A stretch of DNA of 64,000 nucleotides from Paenibacillus spongiae. GTDB lineage: Bacteria; Bacillota; Bacilli; Paenibacillales; Paenibacillaceae. Shown one piece after another: positions 16,951 to 25,023 of the stretch (the stretch's first letter is position 1; the number at the start of each line of letters is the position of its first letter). Location of the stretch: the NCBI RefSeq assembly GCF_024734895.1, contig NZ_CP091430.1, positions 5,846,501 to 5,910,500 on the forward strand, in the 5' to 3' direction. A program made the translations under genes and the position numbers. The notes under the pieces are model-generated. The model made no database searches and was not told the origin of the DNA. It worked only from the letters and a program-made list of their open reading frames with translations.

Positions 16951-17430
16951 TTATTCTGCATGAAGCAGCTTCTTGAATACGACCCGGCTGCCGCCGCGGC
17001 CGTCGTAATCCATACATACGGGAATGCCATCGACTTCTTGATCCTGCGGCTCGAGAATGAATCCAAGCCGGGTATGGAACGCGATCGATTCTTTTTTCCA
17101 TGGAGCCGTAACGCATCGAATCACAGACCTCTTCATGGCAAGGGCCCGTTCGAAGAATGCATGATACAGCGCCCGCCCTATGCCCTTTCCGCGATAGGCC
17201 GGATCTACCATTACGATTCGGATGTAGGCCTCATCCGGATACGTTTGCGATAAGAATCCCATCACGAAGCCAATCATCCTGCCGTTTTCCTCGGCCAGCA
17301 GACAGGTTTCCCGGAAGTGGGCGATGTACCATTTCGAGAACATATCGCTAGAATATTCGCTTCCCCACCATCCGGAAGCAAGCTCAAGAATTCCCCTGCA
17401 GTCGGCTGCTTCCATATTTCTTATGATCAT
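16951..17430 (-). CDS. GNAT-family N-acetyltransferase
   Basis: 159 residues, one GNAT domain. The acetyl-CoA pyrophosphate loop is YRGKGIGRALYH, preceded by the beta4 strand YIRIVMVDP; the C-terminal part AFHTRLGF is also typical. Substrate unknown. Single gene, with 350 nt of non-coding sequence upstream (17431-17783) that contains only a terminator belonging to the next gene. Confidence 0.85.
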   Translation of the reverse strand: MIIRNMEAADCRGILELASGWWGSEYSSDMFSKWYIAHFRETCLLAEENGRMIGFVMGFLSQTYPDEAYIRIVMVDPAYRGKGIGRALYHAFFERALAMKRSVIRCVTAPWKKESIAFHTRLGFILEPQDQEVDGIPVCMDYDGRGGSRVVFKKLLHAE

Positions 17431-17629
17431 GCGGAATGTCTCCTTCCGATCAGCTTCCCGGTTATTCCTTCATCCTTACCTGCCATAGACCGCCCGCCGG
17501 GAAGGGTCTGTTGTCCTCTTCTGCCGACCGGTTTTGGTTCATACGCGATGACGACGTTCGTTAGCGGCTTTCAGTCACTGTTCTATCGTACAATAAACGG
17601 GAAGGACTTTCCTACCACAAAAAAGAAGA

Positions 17630-17668
17630 GCTGCCAGTGTTTCATCATAAGATGATAACACCGGTCAG
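17630..17668 (-). terminator. Terminator after the acyltransferase gene
   Basis: GCTGCCAGTGTT / AACACCGGTCAGC arms with a short inner hairpin CATC...GATG; followed on the minus strand by TCTTCTTTTTT. Confidence 0.75.
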
Positions 17669-17783
17669 CCCTTAGCGGATCACGGATTCGGGAAGGATAG
17701 AGAAACGTTTAAAGGTTCGCTCTATCCTTATCCTGTATACGGTCGGCCATCGTCAAGCAGTTACACGCCGCATATTTACGCCC

Positions 17784-18800
17784 TTAGGCCGCTTTCGCTT
17801 GTTTCGGTGGAGTCTGAGCCTTTCTTCCAAAGCCCTGCGGTCCCAGGAATATTCGGGTTAGTATGGCCGATCTGGACATGACCCAGGCCATAGCAAGCGG
17901 AATCAGCACACCCGCCACGGTATAAACCGCGGTTCCATATTCTAACCCCAGTCCGTAGGTCAGCGTGATATTAACCGGAATGTGCAAGTACATAATGGTA
18001 ATGGTGACTGTTCCCAGGAAAGCCAACGCGTTCGTTGCCGGAGAGCGGGAGATCCAGTAGCATACCTGCAGCACCACGAGCACGCATGCAATCGGCACAA
18101 GAACATCCAGAACCGGCTGCGTGTACACTTTGAGTTTCATATCGATCCGGAAGTACCATACACCCGTCACATTCAGCACAATCGCGGTCAGCCAAATGAC
18201 GGCCGCGGGCACGAATAGCGTTGCTTTCTCCAGCCAGTTCTGCAGAACGGATTTGTAGGTGTACCCGATAAAGAAGAATACGATGGCCATAAGCGCAACA
18301 TCGGCATTCCATGGGATGTCCCATTGGGATGCGGGTGTCATGCTGACCAGATGGGCCACCGCGTAACATGCGACGATGATTTTCCATTGTACGCTGAACG
18401 CATACCTGGACAAGAAGCCCATCAGGAGATGCACCAGCAGCAGGCACGTAATGAACCAAAATACTCCGTACCATCCGCCTAATACAGTACCGCCATAGAT
18501 GAGCAGCAGCATATCGTTCGGAATGGACATCGGATCCCGTAGCCGTACCGCGACGAGAACGGCAATGCAGATTCCATAGGCGAAATACGGAATCATGAAA
18601 AATTTGATTCTTTTCCACGCCCACGGCAGGTAGGCATCTGCAGCCACACCCTTGAACAGCAGCCCGCTAACCAGGAAGAACAGCGGGATACGCAGCCAGC
18701 CTAAATAATGGTTGATCACATCGTTTCCCGCATGCCCCATGACCACCAGAATTATGCTTAGTCCGCGGGCAACGTCAATCCATTTCTTGCGTTCCTTCAC
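17784..18800 (-). CDS. Acyltransferase-3 family integral membrane protein
   Basis: 338 residues with about ten membrane helices. The opening KKWIDVARGLSIILVVMGH carries the Arg and His expected of acyltransferase-3 proteins (R/K-x10-H). Such proteins O-acetylate exported sugars, cell-wall polymers or small molecules at the membrane. The IPLFFLVSGLLF stretch around residue 40 fits the fucose-4-O-acetylase/NolL-type subgroup. Start is GTG at 18800 with SD GGAGGG; no ATG is placed well. Confidence 0.85.
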   Translation of the reverse strand: MKERKKWIDVARGLSIILVVMGHAGNDVINHYLGWLRIPLFFLVSGLLFKGVAADAYLPWAWKRIKFFMIPYFAYGICIAVLVAVRLRDPMSIPNDMLLLIYGGTVLGGWYGVFWFITCLLLVHLLMGFLSRYAFSVQWKIIVACYAVAHLVSMTPASQWDIPWNADVALMAIVFFFIGYTYKSVLQNWLEKATLFVPAAVIWLTAIVLNVTGVWYFRIDMKLKVYTQPVLDVLVPIACVLVVLQVCYWISRSPATNALAFLGTVTITIMYLHIPVNITLTYGLGLEYGTAVYTVAGVLIPLAMAWVMSRSAILTRIFLGPQGFGRKAQTPPKQAKAA

Positions 18801-18984
18801 AAATTCCCTCCACTCTGCTTGGATTATTTTGTCACATCTCTACCATAAAGGATAGCGATATGTGTCGAACATAGGCGAATACGTTCAAAAATGTAGGTAT
18901 TCCGAATCGCTTACCTCGAAGCAACGAAGGGGTCTCATTCACAAAACGAGTGAAATTATGCCAAGTGAACGCTCCATAGGAGAA

Positions 18985-19022
18985 TAAAAAAGCTCCTTGA
19001 GTCATCGATGACTCAAGGAGCT
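18985..19022 (-). terminator. Terminator overlapping the stop codon of the zinc-ribbon gene
   Basis: AGCTCCTTGAGTCATC is perfectly self-complementary with GATGACTCAAGGAGCT (16-bp stem, almost no loop) and is followed by TTTTTTATT on the minus strand. The TGA stop (19013-19015) and the last Ala and Pro codons lie inside the stem. Confidence 0.85.
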
Positions 19023-19156
19023 TCCTCGTCTTCATGATCGGCGGAGCAATCGAAGCATAACAGCGTTTGATCTTCCTGCACAACGCCGTTAATGAAGCCA
19101 TCGTTGCAGTAAATGTCCTTGCCGCATTGCTTGCACCGGCCAACAAGCTCCTGCAT
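19013..19156 (-). CDS. Small zinc-ribbon-like protein, 47 residues
   Basis: Short gene found by reading the minus strand: ATG at 19154-19156 with SD GGGAGG, TGA at 19013-19015. The peptide begins MQELVGRCKQCGKDIYC and contains C8-x2-C11, C17 and C34-x2-C37 (LLCFDCSADH), with an acidic tail HEDEEAP. Two CxxC knuckles about 22 residues apart suggest one bound Zn. The strong SD and a terminator whose stem includes the stop codon support a real gene. A larger overlapping frame (18832-19200) has no recognisable protein features. Family and function unknown. Confidence 0.75.
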   Translation of the reverse strand: MQELVGRCKQCGKDIYCNDGFINGVVQEDQTLLCFDCSADHEDEEAP

Positions 19157-19320
19157 GAACATCCCTCCCATTTGTCCGGGTTCAAGACGCTAATGAACAT
19201 CCATTTCCGGCGCGGAAAACTTATCCCGTTGAAAACGATATAACATAAAAAGATATAAAGAGTACAGTCCCAATGACCCCAGACAAATATCCCATTCCGT
19301 AAGACATGTTAGCGACCCGC

Positions 19321-19770
19321 TTATAATCCAATATTACGCTTATGGCCTAGATAGCTTCCCGCCCCGGGGAAGCCGCTGTCTGCAAGCTCGATAAATTTAT
19401 CCGAGAATCCATAAGCGGCCAGATCCCGGACCGGCACCATCCTGAGATCATGGATCGGGGTCGTCTCATGGGCATTCGTCGGCATGGTTAACCGGCCTGA
19501 TATCCGTTCTAGCAGAAAGGTAATATGAACGACGGAAGGATCCGCTTCCGGCAAATCGCATACATATAGAAGCTTGCTTACCTTCATGTCGAGTCCGGTT
19601 TCTTCCTTCATTTCTCTGGCTATCCCGTCCTCCAGCGATTCTCCCCGCTCCAGCTTCCCTCCCGGAAGCGACCAGCTGCGTTCCGAATTGACGCGCTGCT
19701 TCACCAACAGAATGGCACCATTCTCGATATAAATCCCCGTCACTCTCACACGCACCAGATTGTTATCCAT
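19321..19770 (-). CDS. Nudix hydrolase
   Basis: 149 residues with a perfect Nudix box at 38-60 (GKLERGESLEDGIAREMKEE then TGL; G-x5-E44-x7-R52-E53-x-x-E56-E57-x-G59). It hydrolyses a nucleoside diphosphate linked to another moiety, with Mg/Mn. The sequence around the box (SWSLPGG) is of the MutT/ADP-ribose pyrophosphatase-like kind; the substrate cannot be fixed. Monocistronic by spacing. Confidence 0.9.
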   Translation of the reverse strand: MDNNLVRVRVTGIYIENGAILLVKQRVNSERSWSLPGGKLERGESLEDGIAREMKEETGLDMKVSKLLYVCDLPEADPSVVHITFLLERISGRLTMPTNAHETTPIHDLRMVPVRDLAAYGFSDKFIELADSGFPGAGSYLGHKRNIGL

Positions 19771-19933
19771 CCGAATTCCACCCTCTCCGTCAGGAAAATA
19801 TTGACAACCAAAAACATATTATATCCTGCGGCTTCCGGATAGGAAAGAACTTTTCTCCGACTGGCACAAGTAAAGTAATGGCAGCAGCTTAGCGTGGCTC
19901 ACCAGCTAAGCTTCGACTACGTTATCGTTACGG

Positions 19934-20116
19934 TAACGGACATAGGATTCGCTATTCGTTGAGAAAGGTTAAATTTGTTGCGCTTGCGGACATCAGTTCC
20001 GTTATATGTTTCAGAATCATAGATTAGAAGATGTTTCTGCTTACATAATGGACCTCATGTCCGCAACGTTCGCACTACCGCTTGAATGCTGTATTTAACG
20101 GAACCTATGTCCGTTA
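19934..20116. repeat. Four copies of a ~20-bp palindrome (BIME/MITE-like array)
   Basis: Copies lie at 19934-19954, 19986-20005, 20045-20066 and 20096-20116. The shared core is AACGGACATnnGnTCCGTT, best seen as AACGGAACCTATGTCCGTT in the last copy. Copies 1-2 read GGACATA/C on the plus strand and copies 3-4 the reverse, so the array is itself a large inverted repeat centred near 20025, with starts spaced 52, 59 and 51 nt. It occupies the gene-free stretch between the Nudix and MarR genes. It is probably an interspersed chromosomal repeat. Confidence 0.6.
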
Positions 20117-20217
20117 GCTTTCCGACACATACCGTGTGAATATCGATATAGACCGGCAGATGAACGTTAACTTGTTTGTGCTACCGCCCACATTCCAGCT
20201 TGCCATATGAGCAGCGC

Positions 20218-20259
20218 TTGACAATCAGCACATAATCATTTATCTTTAATTTAAGATTA
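20218..20259 (+). promoter_or_regulatory. Promoter and MhqR-type operator of the MarR-pirin operon
   Basis: -35 TTGACA (20218-20223), 17-nt spacer, -10 TATCTT (20241-20246). The -10 is also the left arm of the dyad TATCTTTAATTTAAGATTA (20241-20259, arms ATCTT/AAGAT). This closely resembles the B. subtilis MhqR site TATCTCGAATTCGAGATA. Autoregulation by the MarR protein encoded just downstream is the natural reading. Confidence 0.65.
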
Positions 20260-20295
20260 TTGATTTCAAGAATTATATCAAGGAGGTGACCGACC

Positions 20296-20781
20296 ATCGA
20301 CACCGATAACAAGAACGACTTCGAAACACCCCTTTCTATAACGGATGAAGAACAGCTATCGCTTAAGCTCATGGTGGTTTTGTCGAAAGCGTACAAAAGC
20401 GTAATCGACCGGGCGCTCCAGGATATCAAGAGCTATGGCTTATCCGCTTCCGAGTTCGGGATTATGGATGTGCTGTACAATAAAGGGAAATTCCCGATCC
20501 AGCAAATCGGCGGGAAGATTCTGATTACAAGCGGAACGATGACCTATAATGTCGACAAGCTTGAGCAGAAAAGCCTGCTGAGGCGGATACCGTGTACGGA
20601 GGATCGCCGGGTCGTCCATGCGGAATTGACGAACGAAGGCAGAGAGCTGTTCGAGCGAATATTCCCCACACACTCGGCAAGCATTCACAAGGCGATGAGC
20701 GGTCTTACGAACAGCCAAAAGCAAGAAGCTATTGCATTGCTAAAACAATTAGGCAAAGGAGTTCATGAACATGACAACTGA
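20296..20781 (+). CDS. MarR-family regulator (MhqR-like), probable ATC start
   Basis: The first ordinary start, ATG 20371, has no SD and would cut off half of helix 1. Directly upstream the frame is open to a TGA at 20287, and a perfect SD AAGGAGGTGA (20279-20288) points to ATC at 20296, giving 161 residues opening IDTDNKNDFETPLSITDEEQ. The wing region is present (TYNVDKLEQKSLLRRIPCTE DRR spanning about 80-105) and so is the HTH (IQQIGGKILITSGTMTYNV). The dyad in its promoter, the overlapping pirin gene and the nearby azoreductase and DoxX genes match the MhqR/YodB quinone-sensing group. If an ATC start is rejected, use 20371 (136 residues). Confidence 0.8.
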   Translation: MDTDNKNDFETPLSITDEEQLSLKLMVVLSKAYKSVIDRALQDIKSYGLSASEFGIMDVLYNKGKFPIQQIGGKILITSGTMTYNVDKLEQKSLLRRIPCTEDRRVVHAELTNEGRELFERIFPTHSASIHKAMSGLTNSQKQEAIALLKQLGKGVHEHDN

Positions 20782-21652
20782 ACGTAAAATCCAAGGCATC
20801 TACAGAGGCGCTCCTTTTCATATGGTAGGAGACGGGTTCCGGGTATCCAACTATTTCCCTTCGGGCAACAACTTCCAACAGCGGTTCAGCCCCTTCATCT
20901 TAATGGACTACAACGCGCCGTACAAATTCCCTCCAAGCCAGGAGGTAAGAGGCGTCGGAGCGCATCCGCACCGGGGGTTCGAGACGGTTACGCTGGCATA
21001 CGACGGCTATATCGAGCATAACGACAACCATGGCAACCACGGTATTATCGGTCCAGGGGACGTGCAATGGATGACGGCGGGATCAGGACTGCTGCATAAA
21101 GAATACCATGAGCGGGAATTCTCCAAACGAGGCGGACTGTTTCACATGATTCAATTGTGGGTCAACTTGCCCCGCGCGGACAAAATGCACCCGCCTAAAT
21201 ACCAGGAGCTGCTGAGCGAGCAGATGGGCAGAGCCGAGCTGCCGGATAACGGCGGTACCGTCCGTATTATTGCAGGCGAGTACAACGGTGTTCGAGGTCC
21301 GGCACAAACCTTTACGCCGATTCATATGTTCGACATCGCATTCAAGGCACAAGGCAAAGCGGACTTCAAGCTTCCGTCGGGCTTCAACACGGCGGCCGTG
21401 GTGCTGCGGGGCTCGGCTTTGATCAACAACGCGAAGGCGGCTAATGAAGGAGACTTTGTTCTATTCGAGAATACGGATGGCAATATCGTTATTGAAGGAA
21501 AAACCGACGATACGCTTGTTTTCATTCTAAGCGGAGAACCAATCGATGAACCGATCTACCAGCATGGTCCATTCGTCATGAACAGCCGCGAAGAAATTAT
21601 AGAGGCGTTCCAAGATTTTCAATCCGGCAAAATGGGGCATATGGATTTCTAA
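20771..21652 (+). CDS. Pirin family protein (possible quercetinase-type bicupin)
   Basis: 293 residues; ATG 20771 is preferred over 20765 because the SD (AAAGGAG) sits 9 nt from it. It overlaps the end of the MarR gene by 11 nt, so the two are co-translated. N-terminal cupin metal site: H-P-H-R-G-F-E-T (around 64-71) and H...E in the second motif (LLHKEYHE, about 109-116). The C-terminal cupin ends with FILSGEPIDEPIYQHGPFVMN. Bacterial pirins can have quercetin dioxygenase activity or sense metal redox state. Co-expression with an MhqR-like regulator suggests a role in handling quinones or other electrophiles. Confidence 0.9.
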   Translation: MTTERKIQGIYRGAPFHMVGDGFRVSNYFPSGNNFQQRFSPFILMDYNAPYKFPPSQEVRGVGAHPHRGFETVTLAYDGYIEHNDNHGNHGIIGPGDVQWMTAGSGLLHKEYHEREFSKRGGLFHMIQLWVNLPRADKMHPPKYQELLSEQMGRAELPDNGGTVRIIAGEYNGVRGPAQTFTPIHMFDIAFKAQGKADFKLPSGFNTAAVVLRGSALINNAKAANEGDFVLFENTDGNIVIEGKTDDTLVFILSGEPIDEPIYQHGPFVMNSREEIIEAFQDFQSGKMGHMDF

Positions 21653-21675
21653 TGATTCATCGAGAAGCATTCAAA

Positions 21676-21716
21676 AAAAGGGCAGCCTAAGTTTTCGTCA
21701 CTTAGGTTGCCCTCTT
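21676..21716. terminator. Bidirectional terminator between pirin and azoR
   Basis: GGGCAGCCTAAG/CTTAGGTTGCCC stem, nearly perfect, with an A-run on the left (T-run for the minus strand) and CTCTTCTCATTT on the right. It serves the converging pirin and azoreductase transcripts. Confidence 0.85.
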
Positions 21717-21721
21717 CTCAT

Positions 21722-22348
21722 TTAGAATATAGCCGCGGCTTGAACCGCTTTCTGAAGCCCTTCTTCGATGAGGCTCTCCCGCTTGTCCGGGTACTGATTA
21801 TGCCCCTCGATAACAACGGTCGTGATGTCGGTAACGCCGTACAGCCGCAAATTCTTGGCGACGTAATTGACGGCCATTTCGGCGGATGCCGCAGGTTCTT
21901 GGGAGTAATCGCCGCCTCTTGCGCACAGCAGCGCCACTTTCTTATCGCCGGCCAAACCGACAGGCCCTTGCGGGGTATACCGGAATGTTTTTCCTGCGCG
22001 GCTCAAATAGTCGATATAAGTGTGCAGGACGGCAGGTACGGTTAGATTCCACAGCGGAAACGCGAATACGATCTTGTCGGCGCTCAAGAACCGGTCCAGA
22101 TGCTTGTCCGCAATCCCGAGCAGCTCGCTCTCTTGAGGAGAGAGCTCCATTCCTTGCGCGGATTTGAAGATTCCATTCAACATCTGTGCGTCGAAATAAG
22201 GAAGCCGTTCGTTGAACAAATCCACTTCGATGACCGCATCCTGCGGATGCGCTTCTGTATAGGTTCTATAAAATGCATCATACAGCTGCACACTTACGGA
22301 TTGTTCAATGGGACGATTGTTAGCTTTAATAAATAGAACGGTACTCAT
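21722..22348 (-). CDS. azoR: FMN-dependent NADH-azoreductase
   Basis: 208 residues, flavodoxin-like fold. Typical AzoR features: the N-terminal strand TVLFIKANNRP with Ser residues for the FMN phosphate (EQSVSVQLYDAF), the PLWNLTVPAVLHTYIDYL motif that packs on the flavin, and the GPVGLAGDKKVALLCARGG segment. It does two-electron reduction of quinones and azo compounds, avoiding semiquinones. It is the last gene of the MFS-DoxX-AzoR minus-strand operon (33 nt after DoxX), and its family members in Bacillus belong to the YodB/MhqR regulons. Confidence 0.92.
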   Translation of the reverse strand: MSTVLFIKANNRPIEQSVSVQLYDAFYRTYTEAHPQDAVIEVDLFNERLPYFDAQMLNGIFKSAQGMELSPQESELLGIADKHLDRFLSADKIVFAFPLWNLTVPAVLHTYIDYLSRAGKTFRYTPQGPVGLAGDKKVALLCARGGDYSQEPAASAEMAVNYVAKNLRLYGVTDITTVVIEGHNQYPDKRESLIEEGLQKAVQAAAIF

Positions 22349-22381
22349 GGTTAATTAGCTCCCATTACTTATGAATGTTTT

Positions 22382-22747
22382 TTAGAAAAGCTCGAAAAGA
22401 TCGGATAAATACATGAACATTAACGTCAGCGACAAAATCATCAATAGTAAGGGAGCGAACATCTGCTTCAATGGATCCCCTACTCGTACATGGGATAATA
22501 CGGCGCCGAACATAATACAACCGATCCATAGTGCGCCAAGCGCGAGGAAGCCTTTATCCCAATAACCCGCGAGCAATCCGGCCGCTCCCGCCAATTGAGC
22601 GAAGCCGGTAAATACTCTGAACCATTGCGGCAGCCTGATGTGATCGAATACCTCAACCTGCATCTTCGCACCGGCAATCTTGCTTAATCCGCTGAATGTA
22701 AAAGCGAACAATAATAAGCTCTGAAGAATAATCGTCAGAATGGCCAC
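22382..22747 (-). CDS. DoxX family membrane protein
   Basis: 121 residues from GTG 22747 (SD GGAGG, 8-nt spacing); a longer frame to 22852 would run into the MFS gene. Four membrane helices; the first segment FAFTFSGLSKIAGA and the GFAQLAGAAGLLAGYW stretch are DoxX-like. Members of this family (e.g. MhqP, CatD) occur with quinone-detoxifying enzymes and may form redox complexes at the membrane. It lies between the MFS pump (25 nt upstream) and the azoreductase. Confidence 0.85.
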   Translation of the reverse strand: MAILTIILQSLLLFAFTFSGLSKIAGAKMQVEVFDHIRLPQWFRVFTGFAQLAGAAGLLAGYWDKGFLALGALWIGCIMFGAVLSHVRVGDPLKQMFAPLLLMILSLTLMFMYLSDLFELF

Positions 22748-22772
22748 GACATTGCCTCCATCTCTCGAATGT

Positions 22773-24158
22773 TTATCCTTTATCCGCCTTGGGCTCAGCC
22801 GCTTTGGACAGGACTGCTCCAAACTGCAGGCGATACAGTCCTGCAATTGCAATCGTCAGGACGCACATCACTAAAAATATGTTGCTGTAAATATAAGCTG
22901 CCTCATTGGTTACAAGCGGGTTGAGACGAATAGTGGTCAGCTCGTTATCCAGCAGCTTGCCGATGAAACTCATGGAAATCGCGCCCGAGATAAAATTCAC
23001 CATCGAGAACAATCCCATCCCGACTCCGACCTGGTCCTTGCTTAACGTCCGCGACAGCGTGTTGGACATGGTGATTTGCATGAAGGTTTGTCCGACGTTG
23101 CCGGCGATCAAGATAACCGCAATGATGTAAGGCGATGCTCCGATCAAGGTGGAGATCAGAGCAAAGCAAAGGAGCATCAGGAACGACGCCGTAAATAAGA
23201 GGAAGGAATTGCCCTTATCGTCTGCCAGCTTGCCTCCCCTTCGGCCCATAATGGCAGAAGCGATAGCTGCCGGAAACAGCACGAGTCCGATGCTTCCCGG
23301 TGACAACCCGTTCAATGCGGCCAAGTATTGCGGTGTCATGAACGTTACGCCGAAATTCATCGCCGTCGTAATGAATGCAATCAATAACCCGACCGAATAG
23401 CTTCGATTCCGAAATATACCCGGCTGAACGAACGGATTGGATACCGAGCGGATCCTGGCGATAAAGAGAACGAGCACAACCAGCCCTGCCGCGAATAACA
23501 GCCAATTGCTCTGCGTAATGGCAAGCAGCACGAACGCGACCGTCCCGGCAAGCAATAGGCCGCCAATAAGATCGAGATGTCCGGCTGTCCCTCTGTCGTT
23601 ATCCAAATACTTGCGGAAAAAAGGCAGTGTGACCAAGGACAGCAAAGAGAAGAGGAACAATAACCTCCAGCTGCCGAAACTTGCGATCAGCCCCGCAACG
23701 ACCGGTCCCAGAGCGCCGCCGAGAGCAAGTCCGACAGCGGACGTACCCAATGCTCTGCCCCTCTTCTCCGGCGGGAAATAACGAACGGGAATAATCATCG
23801 CCGTTGCGGGAAGAACCGCGGCACCCGCTGCCTGCAGCACCCGCCCGAGAATAATCATCCAATAATCGGAAGCAAGCATACCCACAATCGAGCCGACCGC
23901 GAACACAAGAAGTCCGATGGTCAGCAAATCCTTGAGACGGTAGCGATCCGCAAGCTTCCCGTAGACAACCGAACCGACCGCATAGATGACCATGTAGCTG
24001 GTCATGATCCAGCTCACCTGTGATGGCATGAGGCTGAACTCCTTGCCGATAACCGGAAGAGCAACGTTGAACATCGTGCCGTTCATCACCGAGAATATCA
24101 AGGCAAAGACCAGTACGCGCAGCAGTTTGTCCGGATGTTTAATCGTAGGAATGTTCAC
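22773..24158 (-). CDS. MFS drug-efflux transporter, 14-TMS (DHA2) type
   Basis: 461 residues, GTG start at 24158 with SD GGAGGGGG. Motif A of the loop between helices 2 and 3 is present (GKLADRYRLKDLL), as is motif C (AVGLALGGALGPVVAG). The N-terminal TSYMVIYAVGSVVYGKLADR segment is typical of the EmrB/QacA group, which exports toxic organic cations and drugs by proton antiport. First gene of an operon with DoxX and azoR, divergent from the MarR gene at 24480, which is its likely repressor. Confidence 0.9.
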   Translation of the reverse strand: MNIPTIKHPDKLLRVLVFALIFSVMNGTMFNVALPVIGKEFSLMPSQVSWIMTSYMVIYAVGSVVYGKLADRYRLKDLLTIGLLVFAVGSIVGMLASDYWMIILGRVLQAAGAAVLPATAMIIPVRYFPPEKRGRALGTSAVGLALGGALGPVVAGLIASFGSWRLLFLFSLLSLVTLPFFRKYLDNDRGTAGHLDLIGGLLLAGTVAFVLLAITQSNWLLFAAGLVVLVLFIARIRSVSNPFVQPGIFRNRSYSVGLLIAFITTAMNFGVTFMTPQYLAALNGLSPGSIGLVLFPAAIASAIMGRRGGKLADDKGNSFLLFTASFLMLLCFALISTLIGASPYIIAVILIAGNVGQTFMQITMSNTLSRTLSKDQVGVGMGLFSMVNFISGAISMSFIGKLLDNELTTIRLNPLVTNEAAYIYSNIFLVMCVLTIAIAGLYRLQFGAVLSKAAEPKADKG

Positions 24159-24239
24159 TATTGTTCCCCCTCCCTTTCAATCGTTCGCAATTAACACTCT
24201 ATTTGGCGCCGCTAGAGTTTATCTGCCTATAAATATAAT

Positions 24240-24264
24240 GAGTATTCATATATTGAAGTTACTC
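24240..24264. promoter_or_regulatory. Putative MarR operator between the MFS operon and the MarR gene
   Basis: A perfect palindrome core TTCATATATTGAA (TTCA-n5-TGAA, 24245-24257) is flanked by GAGTA (24240-24244) and TACTC (24260-24264). It lies just downstream of the MFS operon -10, a repressing position. The binding protein is inferred to be the divergent MarR regulator. Confidence 0.45.
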
Positions 24265-24281
24265 ACTAATTTATAATACTG

Positions 24282-24310
24282 AGGATACACACTAATTTCT
24301 CGGGTGTCAA
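24282..24310 (-). promoter_or_regulatory. Promoter of the MFS-DoxX-azoR operon
   Basis: On the minus strand: -35 TTGACA (24305-24310), 17-nt spacer, -10 TATCCT (24282-24287). Confidence 0.55.
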
Positions 24311-24479
24311 CAGTCAGGTTTCGGTCTTTTTTATATTGCTGCCAATCGCCTGAAAAGACGTGCATATCGAAGCCTGAAGTGGCTTTAAGGAACCAATCCC
24401 GGTATAATGGATAATTAAGCTTTCCGGTTTGAGGTTGAATGAAATCATCCGACATGATTTACAAAGGAGCCAAGAACCT

Positions 24480-24959
24480 ATGATCACCCCCTCAGACAAT
24501 CCTTTAGCGATCGATGTGATTCACGTCATGGTCCGGGCGACGCAATATATCCAAAGAGAATTTACGGCGCAAATCTCTTCTCTCGACATGCCCTTCCAAT
24601 TATCGGGCCCCCGCCTTCGCCTGCTGTCCATCGTATCGGAAGCGGGCCAGATCCGCATGAGCGAACTGGCGGCAAGACTAGGAGTCGCAGCCCGTACCGT
24701 CACCGATTTTGTCGATGCCCTAGAGAAGGATCGCCTTCTTGTCCGGATTCCCGATCCCACGGATCGCCGGGCCACCTTGCTTCAGCTTACAGAATTGGCG
24801 GAAGCCAATATTAATCAGGCTCTTGAACAGCAAGCCAAGATTGCGGAGAAGTTAATTGAGAATCTATCGCCGGAGCAGCGAAAGCAGCTTCTCGATCTAT
24901 TCCTGCTTCTGATTGAAGAGAAGGATCTTTCCAATCCTTGCGAGGAAAACTTAAAGTAG
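24480..24959 (+). CDS. MarR-family transcriptional regulator
   Basis: 159 residues from ATG 24480 (SD AAAGGAG); a start at 24429 lacks an SD. Winged helix: recognition region MSELAARLGVAARTVTDFVDAL (quoted in part: LAARLGVAARTV), then the wing DRLLVRIPDPTDRRATLLQL with the conserved DxRR. The last ~50 residues form the dimerisation helices. Likely controls the divergently transcribed MFS-DoxX-azoR operon through the dyad at 24240. A TATAAT (24413-24418) precedes the gene. Confidence 0.88.
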   Translation: MITPSDNPLAIDVIHVMVRATQYIQREFTAQISSLDMPFQLSGPRLRLLSIVSEAGQIRMSELAARLGVAARTVTDFVDALEKDRLLVRIPDPTDRRATLLQLTELAEANINQALEQQAKIAEKLIENLSPEQRKQLLDLFLLLIEEKDLSNPCEENLK

Positions 24960-25023
24960 CCTCATCAAGCCGGTCCTTTTTTCCCGCCACCCGATGAATT
25001 CGATGATCCACGATTGAAAAAAA

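Noticed and set aside
18832-19200. 122-residue minus-strand frame overlapping the zinc-ribbon gene
   Set aside because: It runs through the terminator stem and has no SD or motif. The 47-residue frame within it explains the region far better.
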